Below are positions 20,901 to 33,600 of a stretch of DNA of 64,000 bases, piece by piece (positions within the stretch are counted from its first letter, which is position 1; each line of letters opens with the position of its first letter). Where the stretch lies: NCBI GenBank assembly GCA_036245805.1, contig BTRK01000001.1, forward strand, positions 32,436,758-32,500,757, read 5' to 3'. The translations under genes and the position numbers were made by a program. Origin of the DNA: Pristionchus mayeri (taxonomy: Eukaryota; Nematoda; Chromadorea; Rhabditida; Neodiplogasteridae). The notes under the pieces were generated by a model. The model was given only the letters and a program-made list of their open reading frames with translations, had not been told where the DNA came from and ran no database searches.

Positions 20901-21638
20901 ATGGGAGGAATATTCGCCCTCTTCTCGATGCTATTTCTGACTCTGACCTCGGTAACGTCATCATTTTTGAACATTGTAGTAATAGCTCAAAATAACGGTC
21001 TTCATTGCCTTATCATTTGACACGAAATTCGAGCAAAAATCAGTAATATTCGCCCCTTTGACGATGCAATTTATGACTATAACTCGGTAATGTCATTATC
21101 ACGCGAGACTGAATATTGAGTATATTAATATAGTTCAAAATTTCAGCCATTGTTTCCTCTATTTTCATTATTTTTCGTCCTAAACGTTTGATTACAACGC
21201 CAATTGCTAAAATCAGTAATACCCCCCCCCCACAAAAATTCCTTGTCTGACGCGGGCCATGGTCACACCAGGCTGATATCATAAAAGGGGAGGCAAAGTC
21301 CGGTTGATCAAGAAATCATTAGACCACACTGTTCTCAAGTATAATTTGCTTTCCTGATGATTATCATTAATGACGAATCTGTCTACTTATCAAGCAAATT
21401 CCACTTCAGTCTGCTTAGTCGTTGTCGAGGATGTTTTATGCGCGGTTATCAAGCTTTTCGAACACCGATCTGGATGTGTCCTCTCCTTCTCTTTGTCCTC
21501 TTCCGCTCTATATTTCACTAGTGCAAGAGCTCTGTTGCGATAGTCGCTGTAGCAGAGATCACTAGATATTTACGCAGGCAATTTCGAAAACATGATGAAG
21601 TGCTTCGCAGCGAATGATCCTACGCACTTTGAAGCGCT

Positions 21639-22126
21639 GAATTGACGAATAATTCAAGTAGGGCATTTGAAAAAAAACGAGAATCAAGACAACGTTTGAC
21701 GATCTTTCTAATTGCATACATCTATTATCTCGCAGAGATCACTAGACATTATTATGTTTTGCAGTCTCTAAAACACAGCTTACACAGAGCTTCACAGCTC
21801 GTGATACCCTGCACTTTTCTGAATTGACCAGTAAGTAGGCTCGGAGTTTAGCTAGCAGATCATTAGAAGGGTTTCATGATACGAATTGACGAATAATTCA
21901 AGTAGGGCATTTGAAAAAAAACGAGAATCAAGACAACGTTTGACGATCTTTCTAATTGCATACATCTATTATCTCGCAGAGATCACTAGACATTATTATG
22001 TTTTGCAGTCTCTAAAACACAGCTTACACAGAGCTTCACAGCTCGTGATACCCTGCACTTTTCTGAATTGACCAGTAAGTAGGCTCGGAGTTTAGCTAGC
22101 AGATCATTAGAAGGGTTTCATGATAC
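21639..22126 (+). repeat. perfect two-copy tandem duplication, 244-bp unit
   Basis: Unit 21639-21882 is repeated at 21883-22126 with no difference that I could find by eye. A 61-codon open frame is thereby present twice, but it is low-quality coding sequence and is not called a gene. Identity suggests either a very recent duplication or an assembly artefact. Confidence 0.85.
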
Positions 22127-22174
22127 GAATTACCCCAACTCATACCTCAATCTCGTGACCAGAACATTCCCATA

Positions 22175-22247
22175 GGCAATAGGTCGGTCGAGAACTATGG
22201 CGTCATGCCGCCTTTGATATATCATAATTCTCATCCGACCTAGTGCC
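22175..22247. mobile_element. hAT-like MITE (GGATGAGAAC family)
   Basis: Starts GGCAATAGGTCGGTCGAGAA and ends TCATCCGACCTAGTGCC, with the family core GTCATGCCGCCTTTGATATA. It is 73 bp long; the right arm has lost its copy of the inner stem. Confidence 0.65.
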
Positions 22248-23500
22248 TCCCTAGGTAGCTTCTGCAGCATACACTTTGAGAGGAATCAGGATGTATCATT
22301 TTAGATCTCTGCATGGTGGTCAGTGATGGATTTGGAACACTTTCTCAACCACGGTAGAGTTTGCCAGTTCCACTTTGATACGCCCCTCGATAGAATGCTA
22401 ATATGAGAACAACTGCTACTCACAATTTCTGTTACTCTGCTCTTGCACAACCCGCATAATATGCTCGTTATGTCCGCTGCCTCTCTCCCAGTCAGTCTCT
22501 GCAATGAGTGATCAATGTATCTCGTTCATACACAACATGCTGGTTATGAGGTGCAGTTGTCATTTCATTGCTGCGCAGCAGGGAAGTGATGGAGGATCTA
22601 TCCTCTTCATTATCTGTGCTCTATCACCAGTCTGTCCAACGTGCATTGAAGAGCGTCATTCCTTGTCAACCTATCCATACCGCACAGCTGGAGTGAGCGA
22701 GCATTTTGATGTGCGCCACTGCATTGCAACCAAGCTGGATTCCGCATTGGATAAACGAGAAAGGCCGTTTCCAAGCTGGTTTCGAGCAAATTCAGTTCAG
22801 GGCTAAGCGAGACAGACATGTTAGAGAGCAACATTAATAAAAAAAGAACGTTTCCAAGACGGCATCAAGCAAAATGAGCACCACATTCTAGAGAAGAAAT
22901 TGAGCGAGATCCTTGTTCTGTTTTGTCTAGCTTGAATTCGCTGTCCTTCTCACAACTTCCAATTTTCTCCACAGTGAAGCGCACACTGTGATTATGCTGT
23001 TCGCGAACTTTTTAGTGGTATTCGGATCTTCTGAATTTGGGAGAAGAATTAGCGAAGAGTGAGCATGATCACTGCTTTATTTTGTCCTGCTCCGCTTTCC
23101 GTCGCCCTTCGCAAATGCCGCGCTTCCCATTGTCTGCTGTTACTTGCCACATGTCCTTCCTTGTCAGCCTGATAGTGTTGGTGTCTCTGTCTCAGCCACA
23201 TTCTTATCATGAGTAAAAGCGAGCAGCATAATCCCAGCGCCGAAAAATCACAAAATCTTGTGCGAATCTGTACTTTTTGTTAGATGGATAGATTTTGTAG
23301 ATGGAGTGAGCGAGATATTTGCCATGATAATCACTCTTCCTTCATCCATTTCCATCGTTCTTCCATCTGCACTAATGACTTGAGAAGCGAGAGCACGCTC
23401 TCTTCAGTCCAGACAATCTCTCACTTTTCACCTCTTTTGATCTCGATCTCCTTTGCACGCGTTACGTCTGACGTTTTAGTGCGAATTTGTAGTCTCCACC

Positions 23501-23502
<2 letters not shown>

Positions 23503-23583
<81 letters not shown>
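23503..23583 (+). repeat. (CT)n microsatellite
   Basis: About 80 bases of nearly pure CT dinucleotides. Length is likely unstable and may be collapsed in assembly. Confidence 0.95.
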
Positions 23584-23586
<3 letters not shown>

Positions 23587-24645
23587 CACCCAATCTCGCG
23601 TTGCTAGACTCCACGCTCAATTTGCTGTTGGCAATACCGAGTAACCGCTTCGTGCCTCCCCTGCATAACAGCCCACGCTTTTCATAAACACATGTTCCGA
23701 GTATGGTACAGTAGTTTCCACTGTTTTCACCCTTATTGTCCTGTGATTTGATATGGATATTGAGTACATCCTTCCATTCCAGCCCACGCTTTTCCTTTAC
23801 TCATGTTACAAGTATGGTTGAGTAGGTTTCATTGTTTTCCCCTGATTTCCATCTGATCTCGATATTGCCAATAGTCGGGTAGGCAATAAATTTGATTTGA
23901 GCATGCGATAGGTGGTCACTGTCCGATATTTGAAACTTTGACATGAGAACAGGAAGTGGTCTCCGGATCCTCCCTACTAAATTGTTGCACGGTTTTTTCT
24001 ACGCAATTTCTCGGCCGGCCAAGTTGTGAAAGAGTGTGTAGAATGAAGATCCTAGAGGGAGGAAGAAGATACTTGAGGGCGAGGAATCTCAGCGTCACTT
24101 CCTCGCCCACACTAGGAGGAAGAGATCTTCGGATCATCGTTTCTAGGCCACTCGTGGTTGCTTCGATGCTCCTTCCCCGTGAAGCGAGCCATTGCCATTT
24201 AGGAAAACGAGCGACGTAGGCGTCGGGCTTCTGCCAAAGTAGGAGGAGAGAGATCTCACGATATCCTACAACATTTCTCTCTCTCTCTTAGTAGATAGAT
24301 TGAGTTGGATTGTATTCATGCTTTGGTTTGAGAAACGAGAACGCGGTCTCCAGACTCACATTTCACCCATTTTGATGAAGATCAGCTTTTCATGTGCTAT
24401 GTCTGACGTTTTAGTGCGAATTTGTAGTGCAATTTTGTTCGTCGCCATGTTTCTTCAGATCGATATTTCATAGCTACCGTATGATTTTCTTTACTACTGT
24501 TACCTCATCGTATTCTAGATGTACCAGATTGACTTCGGCTCTATTAGCGAACTCTATCATTTGCCATGATATTTTGATCGATATTTCTACCGCACCTCGA
24601 CCCTACTGCTATCGTAACCTCGCTATCGTAATCTATCGATTCCTT

Positions 24646-24651
24646 TTCTAG
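24646..24651 (+). promoter_or_regulatory. splice acceptor directly abutting the receptor ATG
   Basis: TTTTCTAG stands immediately before the first ATG of the nuclear receptor. In nematodes such an acceptor at the start codon often marks a spliced-leader trans-splice site; it could also end a cis-spliced 5' UTR intron. RNA data are not available here. Confidence 0.45.
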
Positions 24652-27600
24652 ATGGATCAAATTATTTTTGACGGTGCCTTTCCCTCGAGCAGCGGCGCCC
24701 TCGCCTTGCCCGGAAGGGTCATTCCATCGAATGAGATCAAGATCGAGGTATGAGTTTGATTAAATTCAAATTTTCCCGATTACGGGAGAGCCTTCGAGAT
24801 ATCGCAGTGAAATTGTGTTGAAAAACTGAGGTCCGTCTATGTGGGCGAAGAAAAAAAAGAAGAGATGTGGTCCTCCAGACTGAACCAGCCTATCGTGGAC
24901 ACTGGCCTAGCAGTGTACTCCCCGCAGAAATTGTGTGCCTGATACGGGGATACCTTTACCTTGAAGAGTATAGAGGGAAGTGGAGAGGAAGGAGTTGTTG
25001 TACGATAGTATGTCGGAAATTGCTTACTGTTAATGAGAACCGATAGTTTCCTCATGTTTACGGCGTGGTAATATCCGGTAATATCGTTTTATTGTTTTCA
25101 ACTTTCACATTTCCTGTTTATCGGTCTCTTGATTTTACTAGACGCGTAGTCTGCTCTTTGCCACGGAATAAGTTCATGAAGGCGTGGTCGTAGGGCAACC
25201 AGACTGTACTTTCGCTCTCCATTCAGAGTTCCGCCTCGACATTGTTGATCGCTCAAGTTATATGGTTAGCTCGTGGGACGTAGCCGGAGAATGAGATATA
25301 AATAGTGGGGGCTAGGCAAGAAAATACGGAAGCCTAGACAGTGCACTTTCGATCTCTAAACAGAGTTCCGCCTCGGCTTTGTTGATCACTCCTGTTACAT
25401 GGTTAGCTCGTGGGACGTCACGGGGGAATGGGATATAAGTAGTGGGGGCTAGGCAAGAAAATACTGAAGCCTAGACAGTGCACTTTCCATCCCACTCAAA
25501 GTTCCGCCTCGGCTTTGTTGATCACTCCTGTTACATGGTTAGCTCGTGGGACGTAGCCGGAGAATGGTATATAAATAGTGGGAGCTAGGCAAGAAAATAC
25601 GGAAGCCTAGACAGTGCACTTTCCATCCCACTCAAAGTTCCGCCTCGGCTTTGTTGATCACTCCTGTTACATGGTTAGCTCGTGGGACGTCACGGGGGAA
25701 TGGGATATAAGTAGTGGGGGCTAGGCAAGAAAATACTGAAGCCTAGACAGTGCACTTTCCATCCTACTCAAAGTTCCGCCTCGGCTTTGTTGATCTCTCC
25801 TGTTACATGGTTAGCTCGTGGGACGTAGCCGGAGAATGAGATGTAAATAGTGGGAGCTAGACTAGACACCGCTCTTTCGATCCAAAGTCTTGTTTCCGTG
25901 GGAAGGCTAGTCAATGTTCTTCCAGGTCTATTTACAAACCTTCATAGTTCCGGATTCGTTTCCCACGATATACCGAGTGTGAGATAGAGAATATTATTAG
26001 TATTTTGTAGTTCCTCATCTATTAATATTGCTCAATTGTCGCGGAGATAGAACAGCTCTAGGATGAGAACTATGATTGGCGAGAATTTTGTGAGAGGCGA
26101 TATTTCGAAATCTCATTCGACGTAGTGTAGAAAGAACAGAATGAGTGAGAGTCCTGGTCAAATTACCGTATTGTTCTCAAAACTAATCAATATTATCAAT
26201 CAATAATCAGGAACTTGACGACGCCTTCCCCTCCACTTCCTCCATGCCTACAACCATGATGAGACATTCACTCTCCTTCGACGGCTGCGGTAGGTCAAAA
26301 CAATAACAATAACAACAATGACAACAACACGAAAACAACAACACCCTTGCAGAGTCTGCATTTGCACGAATGCGCGCATCGTCCTTCGACTGCAGTCTGC
26401 TGGATGACCTACCGATGCCTGTGAGTCATATCGATTTTTGTGATCTCATTTTCGAAATTCTTTGGCATTGCAGCACAGTCAATCTTCTGATACTATTCAT
26501 AGCTACTAGTCTAAGCTCGGATTTTCTAGTACATAATCAGTATGTTTTAGTCGGCGTGAGGTCATCCATTTGGACGAGATCATATTTTAAGCAAAATCTG
26601 CTCGAAAAGCTTCTTTGTCCAGTCTGACAGGCCTCGAAGCCGTATGTAGATTAAGCGGGGTTTCCCGCGGAACATTAATACCTATTTTTGCCAATTTCTC
26701 TGCAAACTTACCGCATACTATTTCCTGGTGTCACTAACGAACTTTCCGCGGATTAGTAGGGCATCGAACCACGGGTGTACTACTAGGAGAGCAGCTCACA
26801 GATGACAAGTGGCTGCAGAATGCTAGTTTTCATACATAACATCGTCATTGGTCTCGGCAGCTTTCTCTAACCAAAACCACCAGTTTGGAACGGGAAATTA
26901 GTAGTCGTGACTGCTCGTTGTGTGCACAAGATCTGCACAAATTTCCCAATGGTCTTTCTAGTCTCGAACACGTGTTGCACCTTCAGCTTGTACTATTACC
27001 GTAACCCCAATGAAGGGATTTCCTTGCAGGACGATGAGGACATCAAGCCGATTGCAAGTGCAGGGCAGACAAGGGTTAGTAATCAGAAGATATGAGAAGA
27101 TAGGGGATCTCTGATACTTCGATAGTGGCAGTTTCTGCTAAGAAAATCATCTACTATTGATGGCAATTGTAAGGGAACGGTTAGATTAAACAATTGGAAT
27201 AAGCAGATGGTTCAGGGATCTCTGATTTCACTCTGATCTCTCCTGTAGTGTCTCAGCAGAAAATATACTTAGGAAAACCCCGTGACCGGATTCGAATTTC
27301 GTCAATCTCCTAGTAATGAGGCTTCCTAGCTTTATATATGTGGTAGTGAAGCCAACTTAGGCTATGATTTTACTGGAAATGCATCGTACTGTCCTTGCAT
27401 ATCCTGCAAAAATATTTGCATAGATACTTGGAAATATATTACTTTCATCAGAGAGAGAATCCTCAATCTTCTTGTAGCCAGTAATTATGGGGGCTTCCTC
27501 ACGGAATATTAGCAGAAAGCATTTACTTTGATCTTACTGGGCATTTACTTTGATCTTACTGGGAAAGCACCTTGCTATCCAGCAGGAATATATGAAAACG

Positions 27601-30600
27601 CATGACTTTCATTAGCGCATGTGCTCAATCGCCTAGTATGTTCTCCGGATGAGGAGGGGCTTCCTCGCGGGATTTAAGAGTAGCCTGTAGTGAAGCCAGC
27701 CCAGGACATGTTCTGTTCACTATTGCGTATCTTCATTACGGCGTATATACTTATAAGTGGGAGATGAAGCCTGCCACTTTACGTGCAAGCAGCCTTTTAA
27801 TCGAAACATTTAGGGGAATCGACGTGGTGTTGGGGACACATTACAATATTGCATATGGGGACTGACGAGGGGACCCTATTCTTTACACAAAATATGTGAG
27901 AGTTTAAAAGACAGGAGTCAAGATTAATAGAAAAAAATGCCGACTAATAGAAAAAAATTGCAGATACCATCGAACGAGTCCACAGTGTGTGTCGTCTGTG
28001 GAGATCGGGTAAGCAATTATATTTGATTACGAAATCGTTGATCACTACCCTGATAATGTTAGCTCGTGGGACGCAACGAGAAATTCTGCTTGTTGTTAGA
28101 CTAGAGGGAATGCCTTTGAAGGAAAGGAGAATTTCGAAATTATGCAATCAGTCAGAGAACCCTACTATGGCAGTTGCTAGTGCATGGGGGGGGGGGGCTA
28201 AAATATGAACAGCTGAAATATAGTAGTAGTAGCTTTACTCTCCATTCTTCTTCCGAATCGATATATTTCATCGTGCAAAATCAGTCAAATTTCTCGAAAA
28301 ACTGAAAAGAACAGGTGATCAAACCGGAAGTAGAATCCCGTGCGTATTTGTGGAACTCCCGTTCAGCGAGACAAGCTAGAACAGCTAATCTCACGTCCCT
28401 CGCGAAGCGCAAATAACTACAAACCGTAACTGTTTCCTTCATATTTACTCAAAGCGATCTGCTTTTCACTGTTACGTGTAGAAATGTCACGAAGCAGGTG
28501 GATATCACGTGTCTTCTGAGAGATTGCACGAAAACGGACCCCCTGCGGAACTAGGAGCCCCAACTTGCAGCAGTATCCTCGGGAAATTTATGCTGGAGTA
28601 TATTGGGGACAAGAAAACTTTTGGCGTTGGCCGTTTTTTTCAGAACCGGCTTTTAGGTATTTTCCGGTTATGCTCCCGGCCCTACCATAAATCAGCTCCC
28701 TGATGAGTTACAAGGATGGAATGGTGCTCAAAAAATCCGCAAAATTATTTCCAGAAACTTTTCTGTTGACGTCGAAAACGAACGAAGTTATCTTTATGTT
28801 GAAAATCGTGAAAAAGTGATTTTTAAATCGAAAAATAAATCCTAGCGGCTCGGGGACCCCCCCTTTAAGAAACTTCTGAGACCGGATTCGGATTCTATGT
28901 TATCGATTTAGTCTAAGAAAAAATAGAGCTAAGGTCGGGAGGCGTGACAATGTACATCTTTTGAGCCAAAAACACCGAAAATGCCCGTATTTTCACCATT
29001 TCGGGGATTTCGAAGCCTGACAGGTCGAACATTTTTAACTCAATCTTGTTCATTTTGGGCTTAAAATGCTTCAAGATGACCCATATTGATAATTCTTGAC
29101 AATTTATGTCAATTGCGGACAAAAATATTTTCGCCGAAAAATCACTGTTCTTTCGAGGAACCCGTTCGAAAACGAGATTTTTCGACGAAAATATTTTTGT
29201 CCTCAATTGACATAAATTGTCAAGAATTATCAATATGAGTGATCTTGAAGCATTTTAAACCCAAAATGAACAAGATTGAGTTTAAAATGTTCGACCTGTC
29301 AGGCTTCGAAATCCACGACATGGTGAAAACGGGCATTTTCGGTGTTTTTGGCTCAAAAGATGTGCATTGTCACGCCTCCCGACCTTAGCTCTATTTTTTC
29401 TTAGACTAAATCGATAACATAGAATCCGAATCCGGTCTCAGAAGTTTCTTAAAGGGGGTCCCCGAGCCGCTAGGATTTATTTTTCGATTTAAAAATCAGT
29501 TTTTCACGATTTTCAACATAAAGATAACTTCGTTCGTTTTCGACGTCAACAGAAAAGTTTCTGGAAATAATTTTGCGGATTTTTTGAGCACCATGCCATC
29601 CTTGTAGCTCATCAAAAATTATACGAACTTTCCGGACACCCCAATAGTTCCGGGCGGTCCTGCAATCTCTCAGAAGACGCGTGATATAGTATATCACGCG
29701 TCTTCTGAGAGAATGCATGACCACGAGGAACCAGGAGCCGAAAGTTTGCGCAATATCCAAGAGATATTTATGCTAGAGTATATTAGACATGAGTAAACTT
29801 TTGGCGTTGACCATTTTTCCAAGAACCGGCTTTTAGGAATTTTCCGGTTCCTCAACCGGCCCTGCCGTATATCGTCTCACAGATGTGCTACAATGCTGGC
29901 ATTGGGCTCAAAATGTGCGGAAAATTATTTCAAACAATTTTCATGTTATGATCAAGTTGGTCCGACTTTGTTTATGTGATGAAAAACATGGAAGAGTAGA
30001 TGCAAACGTACAAAATAATGTATACTGGATCCGTAACCCCCTGTTACCCAGATTTTTATTTCATATTTGAAATCTACAATATCGATATAGTCTAGAAAAA
30101 ATTTGGTTCGATAGCTGCAGGGGTTGGGTAAGGTTTTATAAGGCTTTGAAATGACGAAATTCAGAACTTCGAGATAATTCGGATCATACATATTCATATT
30201 TAAAGCGAAAATAGAACAATTTTGTACAGTGTTCGACTATTCTAATATGAAGGAGTGTGATAACGCTGAAAAAAACCGAGTTTCACTCATTTCTAAAAAT
30301 TCAATTTTCACGGTCTCTAAAATCTCAACTTTGCGTGTTGCTAACTTCAAAACTTCGAATTAAATTTCCAATTTTCGTACCAAATCGTACAGTATGTACC
30401 GCCTTGAGTTAGATAGGTGCCAGAATGGTTCCCAAATAACAGTATTGGCAGAGATATTAGTGCCTGAAAACGCTGTTTTGACAGTTTCTGCTACGAAATA
30501 TATTTCACTATGGAATCCTTTTGGCTAAAATTGAGCTCATTTTTATTGAGTAATGTGTTCTTTGTCGAAAGCTGTCGATTGGAACTCATTACAGTTATTC

Positions 30601-33600
30601 ATGCTGTTTTTTTTCAAAAATTTCGATTTTCTCCATGGTGAAAATTTTGATTTTTTTAGATCATCGAAATATAAAAGTTTTCCTGCATTTTCTGATCACC
30701 CTATATGCGAAGATTCTCCAACACCATACATTTCCCAATATTTTGCCCAAACATGACTTTTTTCCGAATAATTATATTTTTATACTCTCAAAGCAGGGTT
30801 TTCAGGCACTAATATCTCTGTCAATAATGTTATTTGGGAACCATTCTGGCACCTATCCAACTCATGGCGGTACATACTGTACGTTTTGGTACGAAAATTG
30901 GAAATTGAATTCGAAGTTTTGAAGTTAGCAACACGCAAAGCTGAGATTTTAGAGACCGTGAAAATCGAATTTTTAGAAATGAGTGAAACTTTTTTTCAGT
31001 TTTTTTCACTCGGTTTTTTTCAGCGTTATCACACTCCTTCATATTAGAATAGTCGAACACTGTACAAAATTGTTCTATTTTCGCTTTAAATATGAATATG
31101 TATGATCCGAATTATCTCGAAGTTCTGAATTTCGTCATTTCGAAGCCTTATAAAACCTTACCCAACCCCTGCAGCTATCGAACCAAATTTTTTCTAGACT
31201 ATATCGATATTGTAGATTTCAAATATGAAATAAAAATCTTGGTAGCAAGGGGGTTACGGATCCAGTATGCATTATTTTGTACGTTTGCATCTACTCTTTC
31301 ATGTTTTTCATCACATAAACAAAATCGGACCTACTTGATCATAACATGAAAGTTGTTTGAAATATTTTTCCGCACATTTTGAGCCCAATGTCAGCATTGT
31401 ATCACATCTGGGAGACGATGTACGGCAGGGCCGGGTGAGGAACCGGAAAATGCCTAAAAGCCGGTTCTTGGAAAAATGGCCAACGTCAAAAGTTTACTCA
31501 TGTCCAATATACTCTAGCATAAATATCACTTGGATATTGCTCAAACTTTCGGCTCCTAGTTCCTCAGGGGGTCAGTTTTCATGCATTCTCTCAGAAGATG
31601 CGTGATATATCATTTCACTCTTTGATATATCAAAGGCGGCTTGACGCCTTAGTTCTCATCCGACATAGAGCCGCACTTTCCCATCAAGAGATCATTTGAT
31701 TGTCTTCATTCCCCAAACTCTCTATTGGGCGAGAAATCGTGAGGAATGAAGAGAGTGATTTCTTCTGAAGCCATCCCCAGTGTAAATGCCAAAGCGCAGG
31801 TGGATACATGCATAACACTCTCTTCAGTCAAACCAGTCTCTAGAGTGAACGAGATTGGAATGGATTATATTACTCGGCGCAGCGACAAATAGTCTCGGTA
31901 TCCCACCTGCTTTGCCTGAGGGGGCGAGTTGGCACAGGTGTAGACCATGAATGTTTGATCTGGTCACAATTTAGACGAGACCGTATTGCGAACAAGGAAA
32001 AAGCGGGACAGGTTGATGAAAACAGAGTACGAGATAGACCAAACAAGTTGCGAGAATACGAATTCTAAGGAAAGGATGTATTTCAGGCGAGCGGTTTCCA
32101 CTACTCGGTTGTGTCGTGCAATGGCTGCAAGACCTTCTTCCGTCGGACAGTCATCTCGAGGAGGAAGTTCAAGTGCACCAGAGGGGGGATGTGCATATTT
32201 GATAAGGGTGAGGTCGTTGAGTTTCCCCGCAAATTTGGAAATTAAACGGCAACAACATTTATTTGTATCCTATCGCATGAAAACAATGCGTTGATGTGTT
32301 TGCCAATCGATATTTGCAGCCCGTCGCTGCGCTTGTCGCAGCTGTCGCTTCCGAAAGTGCCTACAGATGGGCATGAATCCTAGAAGTGAGCTGTTTATCA
32401 CAAATATTTCGAATCAATAGTAAACCTGAACAAACCTCCAATATGTGTTACAATCGAGAAAGGATATTTGAGATAAAATTCTGATGTGGAAAATTTCCAG
32501 ACATTCAAATCTTCTACACGGGCGTGCAAAAACCGCGAGTCGACAAGCATCAATTCAAAAAGGAGGAGGATGATGTGGGTTTCGTCTCATTTCCCATCAC
32601 GGTCGGATGATATCTTACTGAATAAGACGTTAGGTTCCTACACTGTAAAAAGTCTGTAAAAACGGCTGCGAAAGCATACTATGTTTTGTTCTATTTAAAG
32701 TTCGAGAGACGGTACCACAATCTCGTAATTTCGAGAGTGCGTAGAATGAAAAGACCATTTCTTGAACTACCGACAATGGTCATAAGAGTTAGTGTCCGTT
32801 CACGGTATTGACCGAAAGAGAAAATCGATTTATCGATTTTCAGGTGCAGCTCCCGACGTTGTCGCCGGAGATTTCGCTGTCGAACTCGCTTCTGAATCTG
32901 ACTGCGACCATCAAAGATCTGGTATTGCTCTAGATTTCTGACTAGTAGAGTTCCATCTTAGTGTGAAGAACATGTAGTTACTTTCAGAAATGGGAAAAAT
33001 AGCCTCAAATTTTACCGGTAGGCCGGTGCATAAAACCAGGTGGTCAGAGGACTATAAGTCAAGGATCTGCTATTAGATGTGTTGCCTTACCACCTAAAAT
33101 TTTGTAGTCGACTTAAAATGGTGCTAGGTCAAACGAGGGTGCGAAAGGCAGCTGCTATATCAGAGACGAAATTGCGAAAATGCACTTATCCGAATTAGTG
33201 CCTGCTTCGGATAAGAACGCACAATCGAGGCAATCAAAATATATTATTCCAGTCCCTCCGTGAGTCCCGCCTGGATGCCCTCCGCATCACCGCTCCCACC
33301 ACTGCCTACTACGTGAACTGCGGACTGGAGGAACTGCTCCTCACCAAGTCGCTCTTCGCGGACTTCTCCGGAGCGAGACCCAAGCAGGTTAGTCGACTAA
33401 TTTGTGTAGAAATTTTGAAGTTGCAAGAGTTAGGTCAGCGGACACCAGTATGTAGGGAATGAAATTGAGGAAAGGAACTGCGTAGCAACGTTGGGATTAC
33501 ATATGAGTATCAAGGTTGAAACAAGATGTTCCAGGTAATTCCCGCCATTTCCAAGGAGTGCTACGAAAAAGAACCCGTGAAGTTCTGGTTCATATCCGAG

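Larger units (their letters stand above)
16865..24645. other. gene-poor intergenic region
   Basis: No coding exon could be supported on either strand. It contains GA/CT simple repeats (17234-17260, 17418-17439, 23503-23583), two hAT-like MITEs (17851-17936 and 22175-22247), the 244-bp tandem duplication (21639-22126), and diverged duplicates of a segment containing TCTGACGTTTTAGTGCGAAT (near 23470 and 24400). Confidence 0.6.

Noticed and set aside
21642..22071. Two identical 61-codon frames
   Set aside because: They are the same frame duplicated by the 244-bp tandem repeat; composition is not coding-like.
23503..23583. Serine/leucine-repeat protein
   Set aside because: Pure (CT)n microsatellite.
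25190..25865. CRISPR-like array
   Set aside because: Whole 136-bp units repeat with no unique spacers, in a eukaryotic intron.
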